A stretch of 64,000 nucleotides of DNA from Streptomyces sp. NBC_00376 (GTDB taxonomy: Bacteria; Actinomycetota; Actinomycetes; Streptomycetales; Streptomycetaceae): assembly GCF_036077095.1 (NCBI RefSeq), contig NZ_CP107960.1, positions 8,804,001-8,868,000 on the forward strand. Direction: 5' to 3'. Positions 1-7,943 of this stretch are shown here, one piece after another; within the stretch, counting starts at the first letter, position 1; the number at the start of each line of letters is the position of its first letter. The notes beneath the pieces are model-generated. The model had not been told where the DNA came from. It saw nothing but the letters and a program-made list of their open reading frames with translations, and did no database searches. The translations under genes were made by a program, and so were the position numbers.

Positions 1-146
1 GGTGCACGCCGAGTTCCTCGGCCATGCGGCGGAGATGGGCCGAGCGTTGGACCATCTGGCGGCCGGGCAGGAGGCGGCCGGCGGCTGGCTGGTGACCTGG
101 CGGCAGTGGGCGCCGGCGGTTGGCGACCGCCGCTGGCCGGAGGCTC

Positions 147-1370
147 TCACGCGCTGCCGTGACCCTCGTCCCCCTGCCCGGTGTCGTGCAGGAGCAGGGC
201 CGCGATGGCGAGCGCGGTGTCGCGTGGAGCCCCCAGATTGAGCCCGGTCAGTTCCGCGAGCCGGGCGAGCCGGTTATCGACGGTGTTGGGATGCAGCCCG
301 AGGAGTACGGCGGTGAGGCGCCGGTCCTGCTGCTGCGCCAGGTACGTCCGCAGGGTCCGCAGGAGTTCAGGGCGGGCAGCGACCGGGTCCAGCAGGGCGG
401 CGATGCGCCAGCCGCTGGGGCCGGGCCGCGACAGGTGGAATTCGAGGAGCACGTCGTCGAGACCGTGCACGCCCGGAGGTAGTCCGCACACCCGCGCGAT
501 GCGCAGGATCTCCGCCGCCGTGCGGGATGCCTCGGGTACCGCTGCGGGTGCCGCCGCCCGCGCCGCGGCGATCCGCACCCCGACCCCGCAGGCACGGGAC
601 AGCCGTCGGGCGAGATCATCCGGCGGCTCGCAGTCCCGCGGGACGACGGCCCGGCCGGCTCCCGCGTCGAACAGGAAGAGCAGCTCCGTACCGAAGGTCT
701 GGTCGAGGACCGTCTGGATCCGCCGCATCCTGCGCCGCACCGTCACCGGGCTGAGAGGGTCCGGCTGGCCGCGGTCCGGCCCGTCCGCCGGTTCCAGAGC
801 GACGGCGAGTACCAGCGCCGGCCCGCCCAGACCGAGCTCCTCCAGCAGCACCTGTCCCGGTTCCAGCGTCCCGTCCAGAAAGCCACGCACCAGGGAGCGG
901 AGCCGCTCCCGCTGCTCCGCCTCCAGCGCGGAGCGCTCGTCCATGTAGGTCTCGGCCACCGCGCCGACGAGTGAGTGGTGCGACTGGAGCAGCAGGTCGA
1001 CGAGTTCGATGAGCGCACCCTCCTCGCCTGGCTCTGCGGCCTCGCGGAGCGCCTGCCACAGGACGTACATGCCGAGCGCATGGCTGCGCAGCAGCAGGTG
1101 CAGGGGCATGCCCTCGTCGGCGCGCTGCGCGGCCCGCTCGCGAAACAGCCGCAGCCCGCCGGAGCCGGGATGCGGATCACTGACCCGTCGCAGGAAGAGA
1201 CGCACCCCGTGCCGGGCGGTGGCGGCGATCTCCAGGTCCTTCACGTCGTCGGGGAGCTCCGTGTACCCCGGAAGCTGCTCGAAGGACTCCCGGGCCATGT
1301 GCCGCGCCAGCTCGTTGACCCGGGGCTCGCAGCGCAGAGCGAGGGCCCTCGCCTCGTCGGACAGTGGCAC
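147..1370 (-). CDS. PucR-family transcriptional regulator
   Basis: Predicted DNA-binding regulator of 407 residues. The C-terminal end (about residues 335-400) has the PucR-type helix-turn-helix with the motif LGLHPNTVDNRLARL, which in this family binds promoters of catabolic or purine genes. The N-terminal 300 residues are alpha-helical and leucine/arginine rich, as in the sensory part of PucR proteins from Streptomyces. The frame stays open upstream through to 2639, but the start is placed at GTG 1370 because a GGGGATC ribosome-binding sequence precedes it and because the codons upstream lie antisense to the hydrolase gene. It is divergent from that hydrolase and the MFS gene and is the obvious candidate to control them; that is inference from position. 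Confidence 0.85.
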   Translation of the reverse strand: MPLSDEARALALRCEPRVNELARHMARESFEQLPGYTELPDDVKDLEIAATARHGVRLFLRRVSDPHPGSGGLRLFRERAAQRADEGMPLHLLLRSHALGMYVLWQALREAAEPGEEGALIELVDLLLQSHHSLVGAVAETYMDERSALEAEQRERLRSLVRGFLDGTLEPGQVLLEELGLGGPALVLAVALEPADGPDRGQPDPLSPVTVRRRMRRIQTVLDQTFGTELLFLFDAGAGRAVVPRDCEPPDDLARRLSRACGVGVRIAAARAAAPAAVPEASRTAAEILRIARVCGLPPGVHGLDDVLLEFHLSRPGPSGWRIAALLDPVAARPELLRTLRTYLAQQQDRRLTAVLLGLHPNTVDNRLARLAELTGLNLGAPRDTALAIAALLLHDTGQGDEGHGSA

Positions 1371-1399
1371 GACTGATCCCCCCGCGTTCCGGTGGCTCT

Positions 1400-1413
1400 T
1401 GTGACGTGTCACA
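1400..1413. promoter_or_regulatory. Palindromic operator, GTG-N6-CAC type
   Basis: TGTGACGTGTCACA lies between the divergent PucR and hydrolase genes. It fits the GTG-N6-CAC pattern bound by Crp/Fnr-type proteins in Streptomyces, but it could equally be the PucR protein's own site. Function is inferred from symmetry and position only. Confidence 0.4.
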
Positions 1414-1520
1414 GTACGCAGCGCACAGCGGTGTGACGAGGGCGGGTGTCGGAGCTCACCGATGAGGCCGAGACTCGGGATTCCGGCGATCCGCCGCCCA
1501 GCACCGAAGGAGCCGCAGGT

Positions 1521-2921
1521 ATGACCAAGCACAAGCCGACGGACTATCTCAGCTATGTCGACCGGGTGTGGCAGGGCAAGGACACCCTGCTGGCCCATCT
1601 GTCGGGGGCGTACTCGGGCACGGAGCTGGTGACCGTGCGCGAGCGGGTCGGCTTCCTGCCCGCCTTCGCCAACGTGGCGGTCTTCGACACGGGCGACGGG
1701 CTGGTTCTGGTGGACTCCGGCGACATACGTACCGCAGGTTCGCTGTACACGGCGGTCCGGGCGTTCAGTGCGCAGCCGGTCGGCACGGTCGTCTACACGC
1801 ACGGCCATGTCGATCACGTCTTCGGGGTGGCGCCGTTCGACGCGGCAGCGGACAGCGAGGGCCGGGCGCGGCCCGAGGTCATCGCGCACGAGGCCGTCAC
1901 CGCCCGCTTCGACCGCTACATCAGCACCGCGGGGTACAACAGCTGGATCAACCGGAGGCAGTTCGGCGTGCCGTCGCTGGACTGGCCGTCCACCTACCGC
2001 TATCCCGACACCACCTACCAAGACCGGATGACCGTGCGGCGCGGCGATCTGACCTTCGAGCTGGTGCACGCCAAGGGCGAGACCGACGACAGCACCTATG
2101 TCTGGATCCCCGAACTCAAGACGCTGTGCACCGGCGACCTGTTCATCTGGAACACACCCAACGCGGGCAATCCCCAGAAGGTCCAGCGGTATCCGGAGGA
2201 CTGGGCGCGGGCCCTGCGCGCCATGCAGGAGCTGGGTGCCGAAATGCTGCTCCCGGGACACGGCGTGCCCATCGTGGGCAGGGACCGTGTCCACCAGGCG
2301 CTCGACGACACCGCGAGTCTCCTGGAGTCGCTGTGCGAGCAGACCAGGGCCCTGATGAACGCGGGTCACCGCCTCGACGCCGTGGTGCACGGCGTGCGGG
2401 TACCTCAGGAGCTGCTGGCGAAACCCTATCTGCATCCGGCCTACGACGAGCCGGAGTTCGTCGTACGGAACCTGTGGCGGCTGTGGGGCGGCTGGTACGA
2501 CCAGAACCCGGCGCACCTCAAGCCGGCTCCGGACGCGGCGGTCGCGGCCGAGTTCGCCGCCGCGGCGGGCGGTGCGTCCGTGCTTGCGGGGCGCGCGGCC
2601 GAGCTGCTGGAGAAGGGCGAACTGCGGCTGGCCTCGCATCTGGCGGAGACCGCCGCGCTGGCGGCTCCGGCCGATGTGGACGTGGCGCGGATACGGGCCC
2701 GGGTGTACGCGCGGCGGGCGACGGCCGAGACGTCGACGATGGCCCGCGGAGTGTTCAACTGGGCAGCCGCGGAGTCGTCAGCGGTGGCCGAGGGCACCGA
2801 TCTGGAGACGGAGCTGACGCGCTCGCCCGAAGGCCGCAGGCGCGCGGCCGGAATGATCAGCGTCGGCGTCGCGGACGACGACGCGTGCGGCTGCGGCGGG
2901 GCGCCCGGGAAAGACGGATGA
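1521..2921 (+). CDS. MBL-fold hydrolase, alkylsulfatase-like
   Basis: 466-residue metallo-beta-lactamase-fold enzyme. The zinc motif THGHVDH is at residues 93-99, further metal ligands are suggested by CTGDLF and LPGHG, and residues about 350-440 match the dimerization region of SdsA1/BDS1-type linear alkylsulfatases (EKGELRLASHLAE). It is shorter than classical alkylsulfatases (about 650 residues), so the C-terminal sterol-carrier-like domain is absent and the substrate is uncertain; sulfate-ester hydrolysis is the family expectation. ATG 1521 is chosen because AAGGAG sits eight bases upstream; GTG 1446 is an alternative adding 25 residues. The C-terminus is cysteine-rich (CGCGG). The stop overlaps the start of the MFS gene (ATGA), so the two are translationally coupled. 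Confidence 0.85.
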   Translation: MTKHKPTDYLSYVDRVWQGKDTLLAHLSGAYSGTELVTVRERVGFLPAFANVAVFDTGDGLVLVDSGDIRTAGSLYTAVRAFSAQPVGTVVYTHGHVDHVFGVAPFDAAADSEGRARPEVIAHEAVTARFDRYISTAGYNSWINRRQFGVPSLDWPSTYRYPDTTYQDRMTVRRGDLTFELVHAKGETDDSTYVWIPELKTLCTGDLFIWNTPNAGNPQKVQRYPEDWARALRAMQELGAEMLLPGHGVPIVGRDRVHQALDDTASLLESLCEQTRALMNAGHRLDAVVHGVRVPQELLAKPYLHPAYDEPEFVVRNLWRLWGGWYDQNPAHLKPAPDAAVAAEFAAAAGGASVLAGRAAELLEKGELRLASHLAETAALAAPADVDVARIRARVYARRATAETSTMARGVFNWAAAESSAVAEGTDLETELTRSPEGRRRAAGMISVGVADDDACGCGGAPGKDG

Positions 2922-4318
2922 GCGCCGGAACCGGGGAAGCGACCGCGCCGCCCGCCGATACGGAAGAGGCGCGGCGGGGCGCCTGGGGCACCACCTGGCT
3001 GCTGCTCACCTTCATGCTGGTGAACTTCGCCGACAAGACCGTGATGGGGCTGGCTGCCGATCCGATCCGCGAGGAGCTGGGACTGACCCGCGGCGAGTTC
3101 GGTACGGCGCAGGCCGCGTTCTTCGCCCTGTTCAGCCTGGCCGCGCTCGGGGTGTCCTTCTTGACCCGCCACGTCCGGACGACGGTGCTGCTGCTCGGCA
3201 TGGCGCTGCTGTGGTCGGCGGCGCAGCTGCCGATGCTGCTGGGTGCCGCGGGCTTCGGGACGCTGCTGGCGACCCGGGTGCTGCTCGGGGCGGCGGAGGG
3301 TCCGGCGGCACCGGTGGCGGTGCACCACCTGCACGGCTGGTTCGGGCAGCGGGAGCGGACCCTGCCGACCGCGGTGCTGATGGTCGGGGCGGCGGGCGGG
3401 GTGGCCGTGTCCGCCCCGCTGCTCACCGTGGTGATCGACGTATGGGGGTGGCGCTGGGCCTTCGGCTCCGTGGGGCTCGTCGGTCTGGTCTGGGCGATGT
3501 GCTGGAACGCACGGGGCGAGGAGGGGCCTCTTGCCCCGCTCGGCCGGCGATCCGCCTCGTCCGCTGGCAGCGATTCCTCTGACGCTGAATCCGCTGGAAG
3601 TGGTTGCGCTGACGCTGGTTCTGCGGCCTGTGACGGGAGCAGTCCGTCCGTTCCCTACCGTCGGCTGCTGCTCTCCGGCACCTGGCTGACGGCCGCCTTA
3701 GGGGCGTTTGCCGCCTACTGGCTGCTCTCTGCGGGGCTGACCTGGGCGCCGGACTATCTGCACGAGGTGTCCGGACTGAGTCTGAAGCAATCGGGTGCCG
3801 TGGTGACGGCGACCGCGGTGGGCAACGCGGTGGTACTGCTGACTCATGGTCTGCTCGCCCGGCGGGCCTCGTCGAAGGGGACGGCGCCCCGCCTGCCTGC
3901 GGGGCTCGGCGGGGGGCTGGTGATGTGTGTGGCCGCCATGTCGATCGCCGCGTTCGCCGAGGTGGACGCGGTGGCCGTGAAGATCGCACTGATGGTCGGC
4001 CCGATGGCACTGACGAACGTGATCCTCACAGTGGCTCAGACGGCCGTCGCACGGATCACCCCGGCCGGGCAGCGCGGGGTGGCCCTGGGCGCCCTGGCGT
4101 TCGTCTACGCTCTGGCAGGCGTCCTGTCCCCGCTGGTCACGGGCCGGATGGTGGATGCGGCCGCATCGGTGCCTGCGGGCTACCACTCCGCGTATCTGGT
4201 GATGGCGGGCCTGGTCGCGGTCGCCGGTGTGCTCGCCGTCTGCTTCCTGCGGCCGGAGAAGGACGCGGTGCGGCTGGATGTTCCCGAGACTCCGGCGGTC
4301 GGTCTGCCCGCGCACTGA
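2918..4318 (+). CDS. MFS transporter
   Basis: 466-residue major facilitator superfamily protein with about twelve hydrophobic segments. The first helix contains FMLVNFADKTVMGLA, a DKT motif common in MFS anion/metabolite symporters, and the central loop (residues about 200-245) is serine/alanine rich and low in complexity. The start ATG overlaps the TGA of the upstream hydrolase, so it forms an operon with it and probably imports the hydrolase's substrate or exports its product. A strong palindromic terminator follows 21 bases after the stop. Confidence 0.9.
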   Translation: MSAGTGEATAPPADTEEARRGAWGTTWLLLTFMLVNFADKTVMGLAADPIREELGLTRGEFGTAQAAFFALFSLAALGVSFLTRHVRTTVLLLGMALLWSAAQLPMLLGAAGFGTLLATRVLLGAAEGPAAPVAVHHLHGWFGQRERTLPTAVLMVGAAGGVAVSAPLLTVVIDVWGWRWAFGSVGLVGLVWAMCWNARGEEGPLAPLGRRSASSAGSDSSDAESAGSGCADAGSAACDGSSPSVPYRRLLLSGTWLTAALGAFAAYWLLSAGLTWAPDYLHEVSGLSLKQSGAVVTATAVGNAVVLLTHGLLARRASSKGTAPRLPAGLGGGLVMCVAAMSIAAFAEVDAVAVKIALMVGPMALTNVILTVAQTAVARITPAGQRGVALGALAFVYALAGVLSPLVTGRMVDAAASVPAGYHSAYLVMAGLVAVAGVLAVCFLRPEKDAVRLDVPETPAVGLPAH

Positions 4319-4339
4319 GAGTGCGCGTCCGCAGGCCAT

Positions 4340-4377
4340 GGGTAAGGGGCTCGGTCCATGGACCGAGCCCCTTACCC
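4340..4377 (+). terminator. Perfect 19-bp palindrome, terminator
   Basis: A perfect 38-base inverted repeat (arms begin GGGTAAGGGGCTCGG) directly follows the MFS gene and can fold as a long GC-rich hairpin. No T-run follows, as is usual in Streptomyces. It lies four bases before the inverted repeat of the IS6-family element. Confidence 0.8.
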
Positions 4378-4947
4378 GGCGCTGTCACGTTGTTGGGTGT
4401 GTGGGTATCTGATGGTGTGTCGGGGCATGGTGGGGCCTGTGCTCAGGCCGTGGTGGACAGACCGGCGGTTCCGGTGACCTGCTCCCAGGTGGTGAAGCGG
4501 TGCTGCGTCTCGGTGCGGTAGTCGGGGGCGGTCATCAGATGGCGGCGGGGCCGGAAGTGCGGTGAGATACCGCTGAACGCGGACAGGAACCGCTGTGCCC
4601 CGCCGGCGGAGCGGAAGCCTTTCATCGCGCGTTCACGCTGCCGGGTGGGCTGGTGGCTGTCCTCGGCCCAGTTGTTCAGCCCCTTGTGCGAGCGGTGCTC
4701 GACCGAGGGCATGACCTCGCGGTGAGCGGCGCCGTAGGAGCGGAGCTTGTCCGTGACGACCACCCGCGGCACTGTACGGGTCGTCTTCACCAGACGACGG
4801 AAGATTCGCCTGGCCGCGGTCTTGTCCCGCCGGTTCTGTACGAGGATGTCCAGCACCATGCCGTCCTGGTCGACAGCCCGCCAGAGGTACTTCTGCTCGC
4901 CGTTGATCTTGACGAAGACCTCGTCCAGGTGCTTCCCAATGCCGATG

Positions 4948-6144
4948 TCAAGCCGCCGTCGTCACTGAGGGTATGACCTGGTAGCACCGTCGGTCACGGA
5001 TCAGAGCCCACAGGACGTTGACGCGACGGCGTGCGAGCGCGAGGACGGCCTGGACGTGCCGTTTCCCCTCGGCGCGCTTGCGGTCGTAAAACTTCCGTGA
5101 GTTGGGGTCTCGTTGGACGCTGACCAGCGCGGAGATGTAGAAGACGCGCTGCAGGCGACGGTGGTATCTCGTCGGTCGGTGGTCGTTACCGCTGACCTGG
5201 CCGGAGTCGCGTGGGGCGGGGACCACGCCGGCGAAGGCCGCGAGCCGGTCGGCCGTGGGGAAGGCGTCCAGGCTGCCGCCGACGGCGACGAGGAACTCGG
5301 CACCGAGGATCGTGCCGATGCCGGGCATGGACTGGATCACGTCGGCCAGTTCGTGTTCGCGAAACCGGCCCTCGATGAGTTTGTCGGTCTCGGTGATCTT
5401 CTCGTTGAGGACCATCACCTCCTTGGCGAGGGTGTGCACCATCTTCGCGATGGCCTTCTCACCCACGACGGCGGTGTGCTGGCGCTCGGCGGCCTCAACC
5501 ACCTTCTCGGCGAGGGCAGCAGCGTTGCAGACCTTGCGGTTGCGCAGCCAGGCGGTCAGCCGCCGACTGCCCGCGCGGCGGATCGCTGCCGGTGTCTGGT
5601 AACCGGTTAGCAGCACCAGCGGGCCGACGTTACCCAGGTCGAGGGCCCGTTCCAGGGCCGGAAACATGCTGTTCAGCAGGGCCTTGAGCCGGTTGGTGGT
5701 GCGGGTGCGGTCGGCGACCAGATCGACGCGGTGGTCGGTCAGCAGCCGCAGCTCGAGCGTGGCTTCGTCGCCGGGGCGGATCGGCTGGAGGTCGCGGCGC
5801 ATCCGGGCCTGGTCGGCGATCACGCGGGCGTCACGGGCGTCCGTCTTGCCCTGGCCGCGGTAGCTGTCGGTGGCCCGGTTGACCGCGATACCGGGGATGT
5901 AGACGAGCTCCTGGCCATGGTTGACCAGAAGGGCGATCAGCAGGCCGGGCTCGCCGCCGGTCATGTCAAGCGCCCAGGTCGTCTTGCCGCCGTCGGCGAG
6001 GTCCAGGACGTCACCGATCAGCTTCAGCAGTTCCGGCTCGTCGTTGGCCACCCGACGCGACAGCAGCGTGTCGCCCTCGCTGTCCAGGACCAGGCAGTGG
6101 TGGTGGGTCTTGCCGCAGTCGGTTCCCGCCCATATCCGGCTCAT
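4948..6144 (-). CDS. IS110-family recombinase
   Basis: 398-residue DEDD transposase/recombinase. The N-terminal RuvC-like domain shows IWAGTDCGK at residues 3-11, LDMTGGE near residue 70 and KTDARDARVIADQ near 110; the C-terminal Transposase_20 domain has SMPGIGTILGAEFL with the conserved serine region, then RLAAFAGVVPAPRDSG. Enzymes of this family excise and insert their element through a structured bridge RNA. The start is placed at ATG 6144 because the family begins just before the first catalytic Asp; the open frame continues 54 codons upstream into the presumed noncoding end. The gene appears intact. Confidence 0.92.
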   Translation of the reverse strand: MSRIWAGTDCGKTHHHCLVLDSEGDTLLSRRVANDEPELLKLIGDVLDLADGGKTTWALDMTGGEPGLLIALLVNHGQELVYIPGIAVNRATDSYRGQGKTDARDARVIADQARMRRDLQPIRPGDEATLELRLLTDHRVDLVADRTRTTNRLKALLNSMFPALERALDLGNVGPLVLLTGYQTPAAIRRAGSRRLTAWLRNRKVCNAAALAEKVVEAAERQHTAVVGEKAIAKMVHTLAKEVMVLNEKITETDKLIEGRFREHELADVIQSMPGIGTILGAEFLVAVGGSLDAFPTADRLAAFAGVVPAPRDSGQVSGNDHRPTRYHRRLQRVFYISALVSVQRDPNSRKFYDRKRAEGKRHVQAVLALARRRVNVLWALIRDRRCYQVIPSVTTAA

Positions 6145-6370
6145 CGTGCTCCATTCGGTCGTACATGCCTTGCGTACCACGGACGACCTCGCCGGCATTG
6201 CTCTACACAGCGACTTGTTCGCACTTCCCAATCGGCGGCCGAGTCGTCGTGGGGAGCCAGGCGGCCAAGCACCTGAAGCCACGAACGGCAGCCACTTGTC
6301 AGCCACACCCAGCTCCCCTGGGTGTCCTCACCCTACGAACGGGAGGACCAACCCGTTCAAGAAGGTAGAG
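6145..6370 (-). ncRNA. Candidate IS110 bridge-RNA region
   Basis: These 226 bases between the element boundary and the recombinase start are noncoding. In IS110-group elements (IS621 type) the end upstream of the recombinase gene is transcribed into the bridge RNA with target- and donor-binding loops. The call rests on position and family knowledge; the fold and loops were not computed. The expected target core can be read from the IS6 junction near the GACAAGTGG/CACCTGGAC sequence. Confidence 0.45.
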
Positions 6371-6663
6371 CCACTTGTCCCCGGGGCGCGGCCGCCGGCG
6401 ACGCAGCGCGCTGGCGTACTGCCCGAACTTCAGGCACCAGCGGCGGATGGTCTCGTAGGAGACGATCACGCCGCGCTCGAGCATCAGCTCCTCGACCTCA
6501 CGGAAGCTGAGCGGGAACCGGAAGTACAGCCACACGCAGTGGGAGATCACCTCGACCGGGTTCCGGTGACCCCTGTACGACGGCGACGCGCTCCCCACGG
6601 ACGACTCCCCCTCCACCGTGATCAACCCGGAGATCATCCCACCCGCTCAGTCAACGTGACAGC

Positions 6664-6965
6664 ATCCACGGCGATATTGAGGGCCAGGCCGAGCACCCCG
6701 AGTTGGTCCTCCTGCCCCGTCCTGTATGCCTGCATGATCTGTCCGCGCTCGCCGTGGCAGATGTCGCGGGCGAGCTTGTGACGGGACTCCTGGACGGTGA
6801 GCTGCCGGTTCATCCGTCGGCGGTAGGTGTCGTCGACGGATGAACCGGAGCAGGGGCAGGGTCTTGGCGATCCGCCCCTACTCGGCGAACGCCTGCCCCA
6901 AGGGCGGCGTGGGCCGCCCCTCGCGGCCAAACATCCGCAGCAGGTCGTATGCGCGGACCTGCGCG
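6664..6965 (-). pseudogene. Tn3-family transposase remnant
   Basis: Reading the minus strand in two frames gives segments of the Tn3 TnpA C-terminus: AYDLLRMFG, then GQAFAE-stop-GRIAKTL, then TYRRRMNRQL and SRHKLARDICHGERGQI, ending at LGLALNIAV exactly where the IS6 inverted repeat begins. A nonsense codon replaces the tyrosine of the usual AEYGRI motif and one frameshift follows it. It is therefore a dead fragment that was further truncated by the IS6 insertion. Confidence 0.75.
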
Positions 6966-7144
6966 GTCACCAGTTGGCGAGTTGAGCACGGGGCGGGCAG
7001 CGCGTACGGCAGCACGGATCGTCCAGCCCGCAGGCGTGGACCACACTGGCCTCAGCCCTCTGTTGTCGCCCCAGCAGGTGAGGAAGCGGAGTGTCCCGCA
7101 GGGGCACGCCCGCAGTCCAAGCGTTCTGCGTTGCCGGGCTTGCG

Positions 7145-7912
7145 TCAGCGGGAGGGTTCGATTCCCCAGGCGGCGGCTCGGGCGGCGGCAGCCGCGCGGT
7201 TGGGGAGGTTGAGCTTGGCGAGGATGTGCTCGATGTGGGTTCCTACGGTGCGCGGCGTGATGTACAGCCGCTCGGCGATCTCCCGGTTGGTGCGGCCGGC
7301 GGTCAGTTCGGTCAGCACCTGGAGCTCCCGTGGCGAGAGCCCGCCAGGACGCCGCGCGGCGGGGTCGGCCGCGGCGATCTCCTCGGGCGTCGGGACTGCG
7401 CGGGGGCCGACGGCCGCAGCGAGGGCCTCGGTGAGCAGGGTGACCACGGCGCGCGCCGGATCGGGCGTGCGCCGTGGCCGGCGGGTACTGACGTTCAGCA
7501 TGCCGACATACCGACCGTCGGTGGCGAAAAGGCACTGGGCCACGCCGTCCTCAATGCCGAGCGGACACAGCACCTCCTGGAAGCCCGGGGATGCCGTCAG
7601 GAGCTGCCAGGGGACGTCCCTGAGCCAGAGACCGCCTCGGGCCGGGCTGCGGAGCACGGGGAACATCGGATCGTGATGGAGACGGGTCTCGATGTAGGCC
7701 GTGGCATCGTCCGGGTAGCTCCCGGCCAGGGTGGTGTGGCACCGGCGCAGCGGATCCCACCGTGCCAGGGAGGCGTGGTCGTACTCCACCACCTCCGACA
7801 GCGCCGCCAGGACCGTGTCGACGCCGGTCGCGCCGCTCGTGGCGCTCCTGGCGGCCTCACGGACGTGGACAGCCGCGTCCAGGATGTCCGTCCTGCTTCG
7901 CTCAGCTGCCAT
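7145..7912 (-). CDS. LuxR-family transcriptional regulator
   Basis: About 255 residues. The last 65 residues form a LuxR/GerE helix-turn-helix: LSPRELQVLTELTAGRTNRE, then IAERLYITPRTVGTHI and ILAKLNLPNRAAAA. The N-terminal 170 residues resemble a GAF-like sensory domain (LFATDGRYVGMLNVS). The start is uncertain: ATG 7912 overlaps a GGAGG sequence, which is too close for good initiation, so a start a few codons later is possible. It lies 31 bases downstream of the amidohydrolase gene on the same strand and probably forms an operon with it. Confidence 0.85.
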   Translation of the reverse strand: MAAERSRTDILDAAVHVREAARSATSGATGVDTVLAALSEVVEYDHASLARWDPLRRCHTTLAGSYPDDATAYIETRLHHDPMFPVLRSPARGGLWLRDVPWQLLTASPGFQEVLCPLGIEDGVAQCLFATDGRYVGMLNVSTRRPRRTPDPARAVVTLLTEALAAAVGPRAVPTPEEIAAADPAARRPGGLSPRELQVLTELTAGRTNREIAERLYITPRTVGTHIEHILAKLNLPNRAAAAARAAAWGIEPSR

Positions 7913-7943
7913 CCTCCAAGAATGATCACGTGCCCGGAATACG

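Larger units (their letters stand above)
4933..6370 (-). mobile_element. IS110-family element inserted in IS6
   Basis: Boundaries come from comparing the interrupted IS6 transposase with the uninterrupted copy: foreign sequence runs from 4933 to 6370, about 1438 bp, with a one- or two-base uncertainty at each end. As expected for IS110 there are no obvious terminal inverted repeats and no target duplication. It contains one recombinase gene at one end and about 226 bp of noncoding sequence upstream of it. Confidence 0.85.
4443..6637 (-). pseudogene. IS6-family transposase, interrupted
   Basis: The two halves of one IS6-type DDE transposase. The N-terminal half (6637 down to about 6371) carries the HTH segment with LSFREVEELMLERGV and SYETIRRWCLKFG; the C-terminal half (4932 down to 4443) resumes at HLDEVF and includes VVVTDKLRSYGAAHREVMP and the SHQPTRQRERAMKGFRS motif. 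Joining the halves across the insert restores GDKW-HLDEVF, matching the second IS6 copy at 26.7-27.6 kb. Apart from the IS110 insert the frame is intact, so the element was probably functional until that insertion. Confidence 0.9.
4381..6663 (-). mobile_element. IS6-family element, split by IS110
   Basis: Terminal inverted repeats GCTGTCACGTTG lie at 4381-4392 and, inverted, at 6652-6663. Without the IS110 insert (4933-6370) the element is about 845 bp, normal for IS6. The flanking 8-mers do not match, so no target duplication is visible. The right end interrupts a Tn3-type transposase remnant. Confidence 0.85.

Noticed and set aside
2..241. Plus-strand open frame from the left edge (EFLGHAAEMGRALDHLAAGQ)
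   Set aside because: It may be the tail of a gene entering the window, but half of it is antisense to the PucR gene and no domain is recognisable.
1568..2900. Long plus-strand frame running into the MFS gene, and long minus-strand frame running into the PucR gene
   Set aside because: Both are extensions through GC-rich antisense or out-of-frame sequence of the alkylsulfatase-like gene; ribosome-binding sites and domain starts place the real starts at 2918 and 1370.
4373..6671. Target duplication around the first IS6 element
   Set aside because: The flanking 8-mers TACCCGGC and ATCCACGG do not match, so a later deletion or recombination must have joined different flanks.
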